From Cricetomys ansorgei (Eukaryota > Chordata > Mammalia > Rodentia > Nesomyidae): a stretch of 64,000 nt of DNA. Numbering within the stretch: position 1 is the first letter of the stretch; every line of letters starts with the position of its first letter. The position numbers and the translations under genes were made by a program. This document shows positions 23,076-45,753 of this stretch, one piece after another. The stretch spans positions 770,001-834,000 of the forward strand of contig JAMJFZ010003746.1 in NCBI GenBank assembly GCA_026225945.1, in the 5' to 3' direction. The notes under the pieces are model-generated. The model ran no database searches. It saw only the letters and a list, made by a program, of their open reading frames with translations, and was not told the DNA's origin.

Positions 23076-26000
23076 TAAGACCGATACAGTGTTTAAGAGT
23101 TGGACCACAAGTTGGGATGTGGGTTAGAATACGTTGAATCAGAATCGCCCATTGCCTGCATTCCCTACAGCTTACTCTGACCCTTGGCGCCGCTGAGCTG
23201 TGTGCTGCTCTGAGTGTGACCTTCTGTTTCTCTGCCTTTGCTCATGCTTTCTCCAAGCCTGATCATCTCCCCTCTACCTTCCTTCTGACCCATGCTCTAC
23301 TTTCCTTTCACAGCTCCTAAAGATGACGTGTAAATGCTCCCCCCCGCACCTCTCGCCAACTTCCTTATCCCCTCTTTCTCCCAAAGCAATACCTCCCTTA
23401 CCTGCAGCCCGACAACTGTGTCTTCCTTTATAAAGCTGCTGGCATCCACTGATATTTTGGTTATCAGGCCCGTGCTCATCCCCTCTGGGTTTCATACTCC
23501 CCGGGCTTTAGCCTGAAGCCAGAACACCACACCGGTAGTGTAGTGTTCTGGGCCAGCCACATAGTGTATATGTATGGTGTTGGTTGTGCTAGCTAACAGA
23601 GCAAAAGGAGAGAGGGAGTGGCAAGCCAGGGCCACTGGGGTCCCAGGACAGAAGGGAGGTAGCAAGGTTGTCACTGCCAGAAAGGTTCTAGCTGGAAAGG
23701 GAGCCCAGAAGGACCGGCTTGCTCTCACTCAGCATGGATCTTTTTGCAACCTCATAAAGGAAGCTAGTGCAGGCTGAGAGTAGAAGGCTTAGTGGGTAGG
23801 TATCTACCCAGGTCCTACTGCGGAGCTGTGACCGTAGAAGGAAGCCCTTCCCAGCCTTCGATGCTCTTCCGTCCAGCTTTTCCTGCCCTGATGTCCAGTT
23901 TACCGCTGACAGTCTTGCAGATCTGCCTTTCTCATGTGCCTGGCCCTGGCCAGCCCCATCCTAGGTCTGTGGGAGAAAGTAGCCCCAGTCTTGGTGTCTG
24001 CAGCCAGGAACAGCACCGAGGTCAGAAAACGCAGATGCCTGATGGGACTAGGATTTCCAGATTAATCCTAGGGTGGCCGGCTTGACTTTTGTTTCCCTCT
24101 GTCCATGGGGGCTCGGCCAGTATCTTAATCTCTGTACCCACATGGCCACACCAGGGCTTGGAGGCTCTTCCTTCAGTCTGGGAATCTCAGTTTGCATTCA
24201 GACACCCTCAATTATGGCTGTAGATACTGGGCATGATTCCCCTTTCTGCCTTCCTGGTCAGGAGCTGGGTCTTGGGAGACTCATGGCCACTTAGTTCAAC
24301 CTGCATTCATTGTGTCATTAGCTCCCGACTCCGGGAGGGAATCGTGCTGCTAAGGCCTAGGGTCCTGCCCTCATGCATGGTTGCAGACCTTCTGAATGAG
24401 CTCTAAGCAGGTGACAAAGGATGGTAGCCTGTGTGGGATATGGAGGAGCAACCCTGCAAAGGAGAAGTCATTCAGAGGCTGCAGTGGGAAACCTTCAGGA
24501 CCTGGGAAGGTACGGGTTAAGGAGAACCATTTAGGCAATAAATCATTGTCCTCCAGGGATGCAATTATTGCCAGTAAAGAGGCTGTCTTCAAGACCCAGC
24601 AGCATGGTACAGCTAAGCAAACAATAGGCCAGTTTTGCAGGGAGAGAGAGCACGGAGGGTAGGAACCCAGGAGAGTCCCCAGGCAGAGCTTGGTCTCTGT
24701 CTGCAAGCATTTGTCGAAGCTGGGGTTCACGTAACACATAGAAGCACATGGGGTGAGTGGGTCCGGTGTCCTAGGCCCCAGGCCTGGGAAAGCAATGAGA
24801 CTGGGTACCTAATCCAGGCACCAGGTATACTTGGCAAGTTCCAAAACCTCAGCTTTACTTTCTACCCTCCTAGGAGGCCTCTGAAGCTTCTGGTGTGTTC
24901 ATTCTTCTGCCCCCTCCCTGGCTCTTAATCCAACCCAAGAGACTGTGTGCTTCTTCATCCCTGTACCCATGTGGCCACATGTCACCCAGCTCATGGCGTG
25001 GTGCTTAGCTCCTCAAACCCTTCTCTTGCCTTCCTTCCTCATCCTCCCTATAGAATAGGAGCCACGCGCACGGCCCCTTATACACATCTGTTCACAGATG
25101 GAGAAAGAGCCACAGCCATGTTTGAGGACTGGGTCTTTGGCACATTCGTGTTTGGTTGTCTCTTAATGCAGATGCTGTTAGGGGCCAGGCTATTGATTGG
25201 TAGGTTAAAAACAGAACCCTGTCCCAGGCTGCCACCGTTCAGTCTCAGGCTTCCAGAGCTGTAGACTCAGTATGTCAAAGAGGCGTTGGACTTTTGTGTG
25301 AAATCTGATTTTCAAACTTTGGTGATTGATTTAGAAAACAAGAAAAATGACCACTGAACAAACTTACATCTTACGGCCACTGGTGAGGAAGGTCCGCCCA
25401 TCTCCCCTGGTCGCTGCTCACTAATAAGATCTCCTCCTGGGTCTTTGAGCACTGGCCAGTCTGGCCAACTGGCCTTTGTGTTAGGGAAAAGGAAGGAGCT
25501 AAGCTTGGGGAAAGGGAAGCGGAAGCAGCCAGTGGCTGCACTGTGCATATTGCTCCACTGTCTGCGTTCGTTCCCAGAGCACATACTTTCCATTTTCCTC
25601 TTTGGTCATCCTGAATTCGGGATCCTCTGATAGTTAGTTTATCCACTTGCTTCCCTTTCCGAAGCTTGAGATGACAACTACTTGAAAATATTTTCCTCTG
25701 GTTGGGTTTTTCCTTGGTGACTTCACTCAGAGACAGATGTGCCTAATAATAACATCAAAAGTTAAGGGGAATAAATCAGCAGGCTGGTCTGTTCCCTAGA
25801 AGAGATGCTACAGCTCCTAAATATGGGCTCTCCCCAGAGACCTTGAAGGGGCCCAGCTTACCAGACAGGGCTCTGGTCACCGTGAGAGGATGGAGGTCCT
25901 GGGACACTTTGTTCACTCTCTGCCTTCTCAGGCCCCATCCCCCACTCAGGGACAAGTGCACTGCCCAGAGAGACAGTAGGTGGACATTGGCAAGGGCACC

Positions 26001-27879
26001 CCCTCTCTTCCTAGATCCTCAAAGGCATTCCAGTCCTGCCTCAGGCCTCAGGTGAGGCCTACACCCAGTCTACGAAGAACAGACAGGTCTTTGGTTTGAG
26101 ACCCTTGGCTAGAAGGCTTCTCAGGTCTACTACCATGTCTTGGCCTCTGCCACTCCAGATGTTTCCACAACATTCACTCACGCCCCTGGGTGTTTCGTTT
26201 CCCCACCCAGTGGGAAAGAGCTGTAAGAGTCTAAGAGAACCAGGAACCTTCTACAAGCTATGCAGACAAGAAGTGATCTCTTGTGTGAGCCATGTGCAAA
26301 GGTCCTCTGGGTAGAGAATGTAGTGACACATATAGCTACTGCTAGTTTTGTTCTCTCTCAGTGTGGTGGTAATGAGATGCTTTGTGGTATCTCAACAAAC
26401 AAATGTTAAGTCCTTGTAGCCTAAGGCAGAAAGTGAGGGAAACACTGTCTCTGCTCTACTGAGTGGGATACCCTCCTCCCCACTTCAGTTGGCATACAGT
26501 CTGCAGGGCGATGGTTTGAGCATGAGCAGTAGCTCTGCCCCTTTGGGGGCACTAGCTGAGGTGAAATATGTCCCTGTTCGCTCCTCTGAAAGAGGGAGGC
26601 AAGTACTATCTCTGGGGTGGCCCTGTGGGATCTTCACACCACAGGAGAGAAAGGGCTAAGTAAGCACTCTGCCTCCAGCAGGGCCCCAAGTTGACAGATA
26701 CATGAGGAACGTGATGAGTCAGACTGTTTATGAAAATCACACATCCCCATAGACGTCAGGATGACCCGGGCCTCGTGTTCTGAGGGTGACACATCTTGCT
26801 TATACTTGGGGGTTCACTGGTGTGCCTTTTTGGCAACCCATTTCCTGTACCTCGCCTCTAGCAATCTGCACGTGAACAGAAGCATGGCCGCTGGACTAAG
26901 ACCAGGAAGAGGCAGCCAGGAGAGGAAAACTGGGTGACTCATGGCCCAGTTGGGAGCTGCAGGAGTGTGTTAGGAAAGCGGCTGGGGGCTCTGGTCCTCC
27001 GCAAGCCTGCACTGTCGCTGAGCGCCGTTAGCCACAGGCAGCTCGGCGCTATCTCTCTGAAATATGAATTGCTCCAGTGTGTCTTGCTTGGAAATAATTT
27101 TCTAAATATAGCTCTGTGATCTGCTTGTAAGTCCTTCCTCAAAAGTTTCCTTGTTAGAAATTCCTTAGATGGGAGTTCCCAAAACTCAGCCTTGGAGTTA
27201 GGATTCTTGTCCCTTCTGTGTGCCCATCTGTCTGCAGGCGTTTGCACTTGTAACCTGAAGGGTTCCCCACCTCAGAGGCCCAGTGTCACAGGAGTGCCCC
27301 AGAGACTGTGCATGTGTGGTTCAGAACCAGGTTTCCCTCTGCAAGCTGCTTGTAAAAGGGGAGTGAAGGAGACGTTTGCGCTCCTTCTGCTTTCTGTGGC
27401 GAACTTCCTTTCAGATGCTGGGCTGTCTAAATGTCATCTTCCAGCCAGGATAAAGCGGTCTGCCTGCGTGCCCACGTGGCCTCCTGAGGAGCCTTTTGTC
27501 TCAGAACAGCAGTGGTGCTCACAGCAGCCCATGGGGCCCTGGCTTGGAACGGGAATGGAGGGCCGGTTTTGCCAGGCTCCTCTGGATCTGAAGAACCTGT
27601 GAATGCTCACACATGCCTCAGAAGTGGCTTGGGTGTTTGGAGCAAGCCGTCCTCTGGCAGGGAGTGGGCTGGCCTTCCTTCTCTCTTCTCCTTCTCTGTC
27701 TGGCATTGGGGTGGAGGATGTCAGGCCCTGCTGCTAACACCTGCCAAGCAGGCCTAAAGCTGTCTCTCTTGGATTTCATCTCCTGCAGGCTTGTGCTGGC
27801 AGGGGCTCAGAGAGCAGACAGAACTTTAGGGAGGTTGACTGTTTCTGTCTGTAGCAAGCCCTGTACAGGCAAAGTTCAA

Positions 27880-28030
27880 TTTAACTTTGAGAACAACCTA
27901 CTGTTGGCTGATGGTATTGGCCAAGTAGCATTTCCATTTTACAAAGATGGGGAAAACTGAAGCTCAAAGAGGTTTGGTAACTTGCCTGGCACCATCAGCC
28001 AGGACTAACAGGATCTGAGTCCAAGTTCAT
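27880..28030 (-). mobile_element. MIR fragment, antisense
   Basis: The plus strand has ttccattttacaaagatggg, gaaaactgaagctcaaagag, gtttggtaacttgcctgg and ggatctgagtccaagttc. This is the reverse complement of the MIR core region. Confidence 0.75.
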
Positions 28031-28084
28031 CTGGCTATAAAGTTACGTGTTACAAATGGCAAGAAAGCAGCCAGCCTAGCAGAA

Positions 28085-28265
28085 CGATACAGACTCAAGT
28101 TTGCCACTTACCATCTCTAGAATCTTGGACAAATTATCTAGTCTCTGTGTGCCTCAGTGTTCACATCTGTAAAATGGAATCCATGATAAGTTGAGATAAC
28201 CTTACGTGCATTCATGGTACATATCAAATACTTAGTACTGCAGCTGCTTGTTGAAAGCCCTTAAC
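28085..28265 (+). mobile_element. MIR fragment, sense
   Basis: It contains tgccacttaccatctctaga, cttggacaaattatctagtc, tgtgtgcctcagtgttcaca and tctgtaaaatggaatcc, in the sense order of MIR. It lies head-on to the antisense copy just upstream. Confidence 0.8.
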
Positions 28266-29750
28266 ATACGCGAGCTGGTTATTACTGTGTGCAGAGCAGT
28301 CCATGTGCTATGACTGTGCCCTACCTCTGTGGAGCCTTAGGCAGAGAAGGAAGAGTTGAGCACTCTGGCCCCTAAGCCTGTGAGGTTCTCCTCAGGAGGT
28401 GTGTGTTGGGAATGGCCTCACTCACTCATCTTGGCTGAGAGACCAATCCCGAAGACTGAGTGCTCAGCCATTGTCTGCTGCCCTTCCAGGGCCCTCAGTA
28501 AATTTCCACCCTCCGTAGCTGGGCCTTGTTTTTTTGCATTTACCAAAGTAAAAATAAAATCTCTGGGGAGGCACAGAGGGAGGGGGCCTGGGGAAGGCTG
28601 TGGGGACAGCCACCGTGCCTGGCTCCCTTTCCCAAAGCCAAGCGTCGAATGCTTTGTTCCATGAGGAAGTGTCCGGGAGAAGGCCGAGCCCCCTTTGCTC
28701 TTCCTGGTGGCCACTCCCAGTTTCCACCTATTGTTACTTCCCTCTGAGTTCTGATGCAGCCTTTGGAGCGGAGGGAGGCCGGGGCGGGCCAGCTCCCAGC
28801 GCAGGCATGGGCTCACTGCGGTCAGCCATTTCCCCATCTGCTGCCTCCTCCTCTTCCCTGCCATTATTTTTAGTTCTGGGAGGAGGAGGGAAGAAGACAA
28901 GTGACCTTCACACCAGAGACAGCGATTGCTGGGCCAGCCTGGCAGGGAGGCCCAGGAATATGAAGGACACCTCAGTTCTTGAGGAACAGCAAGGATCCTG
29001 GTTTGCAGGGATCACAGGCCCCTTTGGCGGCAGCTCAGAAAAGTCAGGTTCCAGGAGAAGAGTGACTTGAAGCAAGGTCTCTAGTGGGAGAAATTTCTTT
29101 GCTTCTGTCCCTAGTGTCCTGGCTGCACGTGATGGCCGCCCATCACATGGTGGTGAAGGTATCCCAGAGTCCCAGAGCAAGATGGGAAGGGAAAAAAATA
29201 ACCAAAACCTTTCCTGTCTCAAGTATTTTGGGTAAGGGCTGCAGAACCTGGTGCTGGACAAGCTGGGGACAGGACGATGGCATGCCCGCAGGGTCTCAGG
29301 CATGCAAGAGAGCGGGAGGTAGAGTGAGCACAGGGATGTCTACAGTGGTCCTGTCTGTGTCTCTGGAGGAGCCCTCTCCCTCTGTGGGTGCTCAGGGAGC
29401 CGTGGCAGCCCTCCTCGAGAGCAGGCCTGTCCTTGCCGGCTGTGTCCAAGACCTTTCCCAGGGTTCCAGATGGTAGGGAGAGAAGAGAATGGCTGTGGAG
29501 CATCCCAGCATCGGCCCAGGTACTGCCCTTGGTCTAGAAACTGAGCTTGGAGTTGCAACAGGAAAAAAAAAAAAAAAAAGGCAGCTCAGCAGGAGGGCCT
29601 GCTGGGTAGCTACACATAGGCTTCCTGTCTGCCCAGGATGTACTGTTGGGGTGTGCTGATGCAGCAGCCAGGGGTTGGTGCTGGTGAAGACCAACCATCC
29701 ATCCCCGCTCTCCTGTGCCAGGCCGGCGACAGGTTCTGAAGTAGATACAG

Positions 29751-30050
29751 GAGGGGTACTCCTACTCCAAAATGTTCCAAATCCTGAACAACACGGACAC
29801 CACACAGGGGAAACTGTATACCTAACTTCTCCTGATGAGTCACAGTCAAAATGCAGGTGCATAAAAATGTTGTATAAAATTACCTTCCGGCTTTGTGAAT
29901 GAGATGCGTATGAAACAAAAGTTGTTTTACATTTAGACTTGGTGCGGTCTTCAAGATAACCATGTGATGTAAGTGCACATACTCTAAGACCTAAAAAGAG
30001 TCAGAAACATTTCTGGTCCCAGAGACTTCAGATAAGGCATGGTCAGGCTT
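29751..30050. mobile_element. Non-autonomous DNA transposon relic (copy 2)
   Basis: It shares the internal blocks tgtataaaattaccttc and aaacaaaagtt, plus a cacatactctaag/ttcagataaggcat end, with the element at 6107-6434, in the same orientation. It also contains ccaaaatgttccaaatcctg near its left end. It is more worn at its termini than copy 1. Confidence 0.65.
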
Positions 30051-30904
30051 CCTGGGCAAGCCATGCCTTAGCTCCCTGGGTAATTCTCTCCCTAAACAGG
30101 ATGTAAAGACAGACAGCTCCAAAAAACGGCTCCACGCTGCTCCCTTGTGGGGACGACGAAGGCAGTGCAAAGCCACTGGGGCTGTTTCACTTGATTTTAA
30201 AGTATTGTTTGTTGAAGGGGGAGGTAGTCCTCCTCAAGTACAGACTTACTTTTAGCTGGAGCTACCTGTCTTACCAACGTCTGGGTTTTCTTTCTCAAAC
30301 TTTCGGTCCTTTCAGAGCTCAACTCATGGCCTTTGTGGCAGGCACGGTTTCTAAGCAGGCTCCAGGAAGGGGCGTTCACCGCCCTACCTGCCTGGGCCTG
30401 CACTCCACCGCCCTCCTGGGGCCGCTGCCAGGAGAGCACAATGAACAAAGTTGGCTATGAAGCCTGGGAGAAGCACTAGGCTCTTCCCTAGAGAGGGCGG
30501 GCACCGGTCACTAGGGAAACCCTAGCTGCTTTTATGGAAAGACCAAAAGAAAGAGAAGTGGGGAAAGGCATCCATTCCAAACATGGAGAACTCAATGACT
30601 TTGTCTTTGACTTTTGCAAGAGCAGAAGGTCTAACACAGAATGAGCCCTTCCCCGTCTGCTTTTTGTCAAATGTGCCTTCCCTAAGTGTGTGTCAGCCAG
30701 GTCCTTCTGGGAAAAGCCTGGGACGTGGAGGGAGGGGAGGGCCGGTCTCTTCAGGCCTGCCCCTCTGAAAGGTCAGCCTTGTGACAGAGCGACAAAGTGC
30801 TCGCTGTCTATGAGAGGCTGTTTTCTAACTCGGGGAGAGACGAGGGGGGCCCGGGCATCCTGTTGGCTGAAACAAAACCTTCAGAATCAAATGGCAAAGA
30901 ACTG

Positions 30905-31060
30905 GAAGCTTGTGTGACCTGGAGCAGCTCTAATGCCTCTGAGCAAAATGGAAATAACTATGTCAGCACTGAGAGGCTTCCACTGGTGTCAGGACCCAGC
31001 AACGCCACAGACACTGAGCATGTGATTTCCCTGAGGTACACACGTATCCCGTCTGGCAGA
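30905..31060 (+). mobile_element. Possible MIR fragment
   Basis: The stretch ttgtgtgacctggagcagct, then tgcctctgagcaaaatggaa and ataactatgtcagcac, resembles a diverged MIR core in sense orientation. It is weakly supported. Confidence 0.35.
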
Positions 31061-34000
31061 ATTTTAGGAAAGTCAAGGTGCAGTGATACGTTGGATGGTT
31101 CTTTCTCATCTCTTTTACTCTAAAAAGAGGGAGCAGGAGAGAGATCCTTAAAAAATTATCTAAAAATAAAAGCCGAGTTATCAAACTATTGGAATAAAAG
31201 GGCCATGGGAGGGAGAGCCGCAAGCTGGGGGATGGGTTAGGTGGGAGGGGCCTCCCCAAGGGGAGGGATCTCGTGGGATGGGTTTTGTTGACCCACAAAA
31301 TACCTCCCCCATAAGTGATGTTGGCCGCTTAGGGACCCAGCTTCACAGAGCTTCTAGACAGGGGCAGGATGGAGACTCTGGGCTCTTGAGACTCTGACTG
31401 TGTGGCTGGCGTCTAGGAATGTGAACCTGGGGATAGGACTTCACAAATGATCAATCACACATTAGCTCACCTCATGGCCACCCCACTGGCCCTCTGGCCC
31501 TTTGGAAGTACCCGTTGGATTTTTGCCAGTCCACCGTGCCTTGGAGGCAAAATAAAACAAAAAGAATCAGAAGTCAAGACAAAGTGAATACTTACAGCTT
31601 GCCTGGACTTGGCCATGTGCAGAACAGAGCACGTGGTGGGAGGGAGGTCTGTATCACCAGGGCCTGTCTCCACGGGACCACAGGGGTGCCCAGTTACAGA
31701 TGGGGACACTGAGGTCTCCACTGTCCGTCCAGGGACAGAACGGAAGCTCTGTCCCACTCCAAAGCATGATGGCTACCAGCTCTGTCACCTTCCCTCTGTA
31801 GACAGGCCAGCGCTGTGGGGTCTAAGCAGTGTCTAGATGACATATGATGGTGGAGACACTGTGACACCTCAGCTCTTCACTCCTAGGGTGGTCAATCCCG
31901 AACCTGGCAGGGGACTCATCAAGCAGGTACAGGAAGGAGGGCAGGCAGTCAAGGATCCACCAGGGAGTGCCGAGGCTGAGGCCAGAGGCCCTGCCAGCCC
32001 CGGTGAGCCATGAAGCAGAGCCCATACCTGCCTTGTCTTGGAAAGGCCACACCACCTTCCCTACCTGGACAGCCCTACCACATTTTGGACAAAGGCCCCT
32101 TCATGTCCATTTTGTGCTAGGCTCTGGTTGATAGCTACTACACTTTGAAAGACATGGGCGAGAGGCCCCACATCCCCACGGCCTGTGCGGGGAGCTCCCT
32201 GCCTCCTCGTCTTTTCTGACACAGGCCACACTTAGAGACATCCTTCCTTTTGTTTAAGGCGTTACAAGCCTGTAGCGTATCTGCAGGTGCCTGAAGGGAA
32301 AGGCATCCAGAAGGTGGCATGCCTCGGGGACTGTCCGCCTCACACAGCCAAGCCCTGCCCAGGCTTCCTCCCGTGGGCCCAGCCAGGGCTGAGGCAGGCC
32401 CTCCGCAGTGGTCATTCCTACTGAAAGTCAGAAGTGCCCAGGTAGGGACTAGCACAGCCTAGGGAGGCTTTGTGTTCTGGAAATAAAAGCCCAAGTTGCT
32501 CATGGGAAAGGGGAAAAAGGAAAAGGTGGGTCAGGCTCTGGCTGCCCTGGCTTTTCCTGCAGATCCAGTGGCCAGCGGCTCAGAGTATTGTTGCCGCTGG
32601 TGGCCTACTCAAGCTCTCTGACACCTCAGGTCTCTGGTGTGAAGAGGGTTGAGGTTTGTGGGCCTCCTGTGTTCTTTGCTCCCCCCCCCCCTTCCCACTA
32701 CAAATTCCTCTCCACATTCTCTAAATTTTTTCTCAGCTTCAAGTCAGGTGCAAGCTGGGAAGCTGTCCAGAGAGGCTTTCGTAGCTTCTGCAATCTCAGG
32801 GCTCTCAGTGGGTCTCAATAACTCCCGTGCATTTTGGGGTTTTAAAAACCATATTCCCCAACCTGGCTGTTATCTGATTCTTTTGATCCAAATTTAACTG
32901 GGCAAGTCAGGACCCTCCTGTTCCTTGTACAACCCTGAGTTCTGGTTGAGTAACAAATGATCCTGCCTGTGGTGGATACAGAGCCAGGCCCAGCCAGCGC
33001 TGGTTTGATCAAAAGGACAGCAATCCAGGGGTTGATTCAGCTCAAGTCACTTAAGGACTTGCCTGGAGGCCTCACGCCTGCCATTTAGTTGGTTTAAGCA
33101 CCGGCCGTGGAATCAGAGTGGAAGCCCTGGGTCCTCAGAGTTCCCGCACCCTCTTGCTTCTTGGTGGATACACCAGGTTTGTCTATGGTGCTCTCCTTTC
33201 TAACCGCAATGAGCTCCCGTGCACAAATCCCTCCCGAGCCCGCAAGCACACACCAGCTCTGATCCCACCCAGCAGAGTGTGAACTTCTCACCACCTGGTG
33301 ACTGTGTTAGAAATGTACCAGTCAGGAACAGGACATCGCCAAGGTTTGGTGGCAAGGAGAGGCATGTTGCAAAGGCTCTCTCCTAAAGGAGGAGCCAGAG
33401 TCCTGACTGCTCGGGGAGATGGCTCCTTTGCATTCGTCCAAACAACTTGTCTCCTGTCCCCAATGCTGGCTGTCAAAAGCCTAGCCGAGGGCACCTTGGC
33501 CGGGCTCTCACTGTGGACAGACACAGAAAATGCATGGAGAGAATGAACCAGGGGAAATGACTTGCTGAACCTGGAGTGCTTTATCTTTAAACAGATAAAA
33601 ATGTTCCTGTCACCATCAGGCTTTGTGAAGGTCAGCACAAGGTCACAGGACCCCAGCCTGTCCCAAGCACCCATGCAGCAAGAGCTGGGTTAATAGCTCC
33701 TATGAGCACATGCCCAGCCCTGTGCTGGCTGGGGCTGGTGCCTGTGTTTGTGTGTCTCCTGACATGAGTTCTGCCATCCGCCACTGGGTGTGTGAGACAG
33801 ACAGAAGCCATGTCAGCAGTGGACCCCTGCACGGTCATACTCAGCACCCCAGGAGCACCGTTACGATGATCCAGGAAGCTGACTCAGGCCAGTGAGTGAA
33901 ACAGTAACACGTCACTGCAGAGCTAACCACCGTCAGTCAGCCAGCTACCTCAGAGTCCCACGGGAGGACCTGATGCACACAGAATGACCTGTCATGCATT

Positions 34001-34997
34001 GGAGCTTTGGGGGGACACCCAGGGAGGGTCCATGCAGTCTGTGTAGATGCTGGCAAAGGAGAAGACCTGGAAACACTCTTTCACTCAGGGAAAGGTGTCT
34101 GAAGCCATTTGGGGAGTTCCAAGCGTGGGTTGGTGGTCTGAATTCAGATGGAATCTCAGCTGGGAGAGGACTGGGGCTAAGCAGTCCAGTCTCTTGAAGG
34201 AATTCCTCCCTATTGTAGGGCTGCCTTCCTTTCCTCCCTTCTCACCTGTCCTAGCTGGGAGAGGAGGCCTGGAATCTTTATCCTGGTACGCTGGCTTCTT
34301 GCAGTAATGAGCTTCCAGGGGAGCCCACCCCAGGCCTGGGAAACTGCTTCTCTTGGGTGTGGATCAGGCTGCTGAAGGGGAGCTGTGCTTTCAGGGCATT
34401 CATGAGGGCCCCATTCTGTCTCCCACTCTGTCTCTACCCTTTCAGACAAGGAAGGGCGATGCGGCTCCCTGCCTGGCCCCAGCCCTGGAGAATGTCTTTT
34501 CTGATTGCTGTTTCTCAGCTGCCTTGCTCCTGCTTAAAAACGCAAGGGAAACCCTGTGCCCTCTGGCAGCCATGTCAGGGTCTCTGGGACAAATGCACTC
34601 CTTCCGAGTGGAATATTCCACTATCCTGCATCTGCTCTCACTACGGTAGAGCTCCCTGGCCTTGGCCGTGGGGCCTTTGTTCATGGTGCTTCCAAATGGA
34701 GGTCGTGTAGGAAAGATGAAGCCGATGGAGGTCCACTGGTGTCCTCAGCTCAGGTGTGGAAAGGCTCTGGAACCCACAGACCTTGGGGCTCACTCTGCTC
34801 ACACTCGCCTGCTCATGCTCACTCCTGTTCATGGTCCCCTCCTGCACACACTCCCACTGCCTCCAGCCTCCATGCCAGCCAGCTGTTCCAGTTGTGCCAG
34901 ATCTGGCTGTCATAGTCTTCTCCAGAGTGTGTCCTCTGCTGCCTCTTCTGGGTAACCTCCATGTCCTTTCTCTCCTAGAAGGTGATGTGGTGTGGTA

Positions 34998-35006
34998 TGT
35001 GTGCGC

Positions 35007-35042
<36 letters not shown>

Positions 35043-35047
35043 GTGTA
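34998..35047 (+). repeat. (GT)n microsatellite
   Basis: An alternating GT/GC tract of about 50 bases (gtgtgcgcgtgcgtgtgtgt...). Z-DNA-prone sequence. Confidence 0.95.
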
Positions 35048-35145
35048 TTGAATTGGGGTGGACGTCTCACTCTATCATCTAGGCTAAACTCAAACTTTTG
35101 AGTAGAAGAGACTGCAGGTATATATCACCCCACCTGGTACTCAGC
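35048..35145 (-). mobile_element. B1-like SINE fragment, antisense
   Basis: The plus strand reads ggtggacgtctcactctatc, atctaggctaaactcaaact and tgcaggtatatatcacccca, resembling B1 in reverse. It is diverged. Confidence 0.55.
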
Positions 35146-35710
35146 AGTCATCCTTGAATGGCCCCTCTATGAAGTGCTTCTTCACTAGTGCTCATTTACA
35201 TCTACAAATAAAATGTGCAGTGCCACCTCGCTGCTGGGTGACAGTGACCCTTCTAATCTGAGACCACTGCTTTTGGTATGAGGATGGTCATATTCCAGAG
35301 TCCTCGTAGCCATGAGTCACATGAACCTGATGCACCAGCTGTCTGCTCTTCGATGGACATGTGAAGAAGCCAGAGTCCTGGGAGGGTACGTGGAAAGGAG
35401 CAATTAGAGTTTAATTGTTCCCTTCTGAGTTAAGGAGCACTGGATTGGGAGCACTTCGCTTGCCTTCTTCACCTACCTCTGGACAGCCTCTAGGAAATCC
35501 CCTAAGCCTGTCTGTAAACTGTGGCAAAGCCACCTGTGAGACTGCCTGATATATAGTCAACAAAGTGTTTGGAGCCCACCTATGGGTGCCTGAACTGTTT
35601 GTGTGGCTCCTCAGATCCGGTGGCCGCAGGAGTTTTGAGTTTGAATTCATTCTGATCAGAAAGGAGTGGTTGTGTCTGTCACTCAGCACGCTCTGTTTGC
35701 TGCTTTCTAG

Positions 35711-43976
<8,266 letters not shown>

Positions 43977-44078
43977 AAGGAAGATGGCTCTGTGAACCGT
44001 GACTTCAAGAAGACTAAAACAAGGGAGCAGGTCACCGAGGCCTTCAAAGAATTCACTAAAGGAAACCAGAACATCCTG
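43977..44078 (+). CDS. Itpkb: Itpkb coding exon, 34 codons
   Basis: This exon is 102 nt, exactly 34 codons, phase 0 at both ends. It is preceded by ccctccttag and followed by gtgagt. It encodes [19 protein letters not shown], then [15 protein letters not shown]. It connects the IP3-binding lobe to the C-lobe of the kinase fold. Because the length is a multiple of three with matching phases, skipping this exon would keep the frame but delete 34 residues from the kinase core. I have no evidence that such skipping occurs. The start is fixed by the family junction GIK|KEDG. A shift to the next AG would lose the lysine expected in this family. Confidence 0.95.

Positions 44079-45753
<1,675 letters not shown>

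Larger units (their letters stand above)
1..35710 (+). other. Itpkb: Intron of Itpkb (3' part of a long intron preceding the calmodulin-binding exon)
   Basis: No open frame in this 35.7-kb stretch looks like the large N-terminal Itpkb exon (several hundred codons) or any other known protein. It is therefore read as intron that begins upstream of the window. It holds the SINE, LINE, MIR and DNA-transposon relics listed separately. Stretches 1-390, 900-2820, 3570-4670, 23080-27880 and 31100-34990 show no repeat family or gene that I recognise. They may carry regulatory sequence, some of which is flagged in the findings. Confidence 0.75.

Noticed and set aside
28418..29862. Several 156-160-codon frames on both strands
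   Set aside because: They overlap each other in a GC-rich intronic stretch. No known family and no splice context were recognised.
1..35710. Large N-terminal Itpkb coding exon
   Set aside because: No long unique open frame with the expected size exists here, so the exon must lie upstream of the window.
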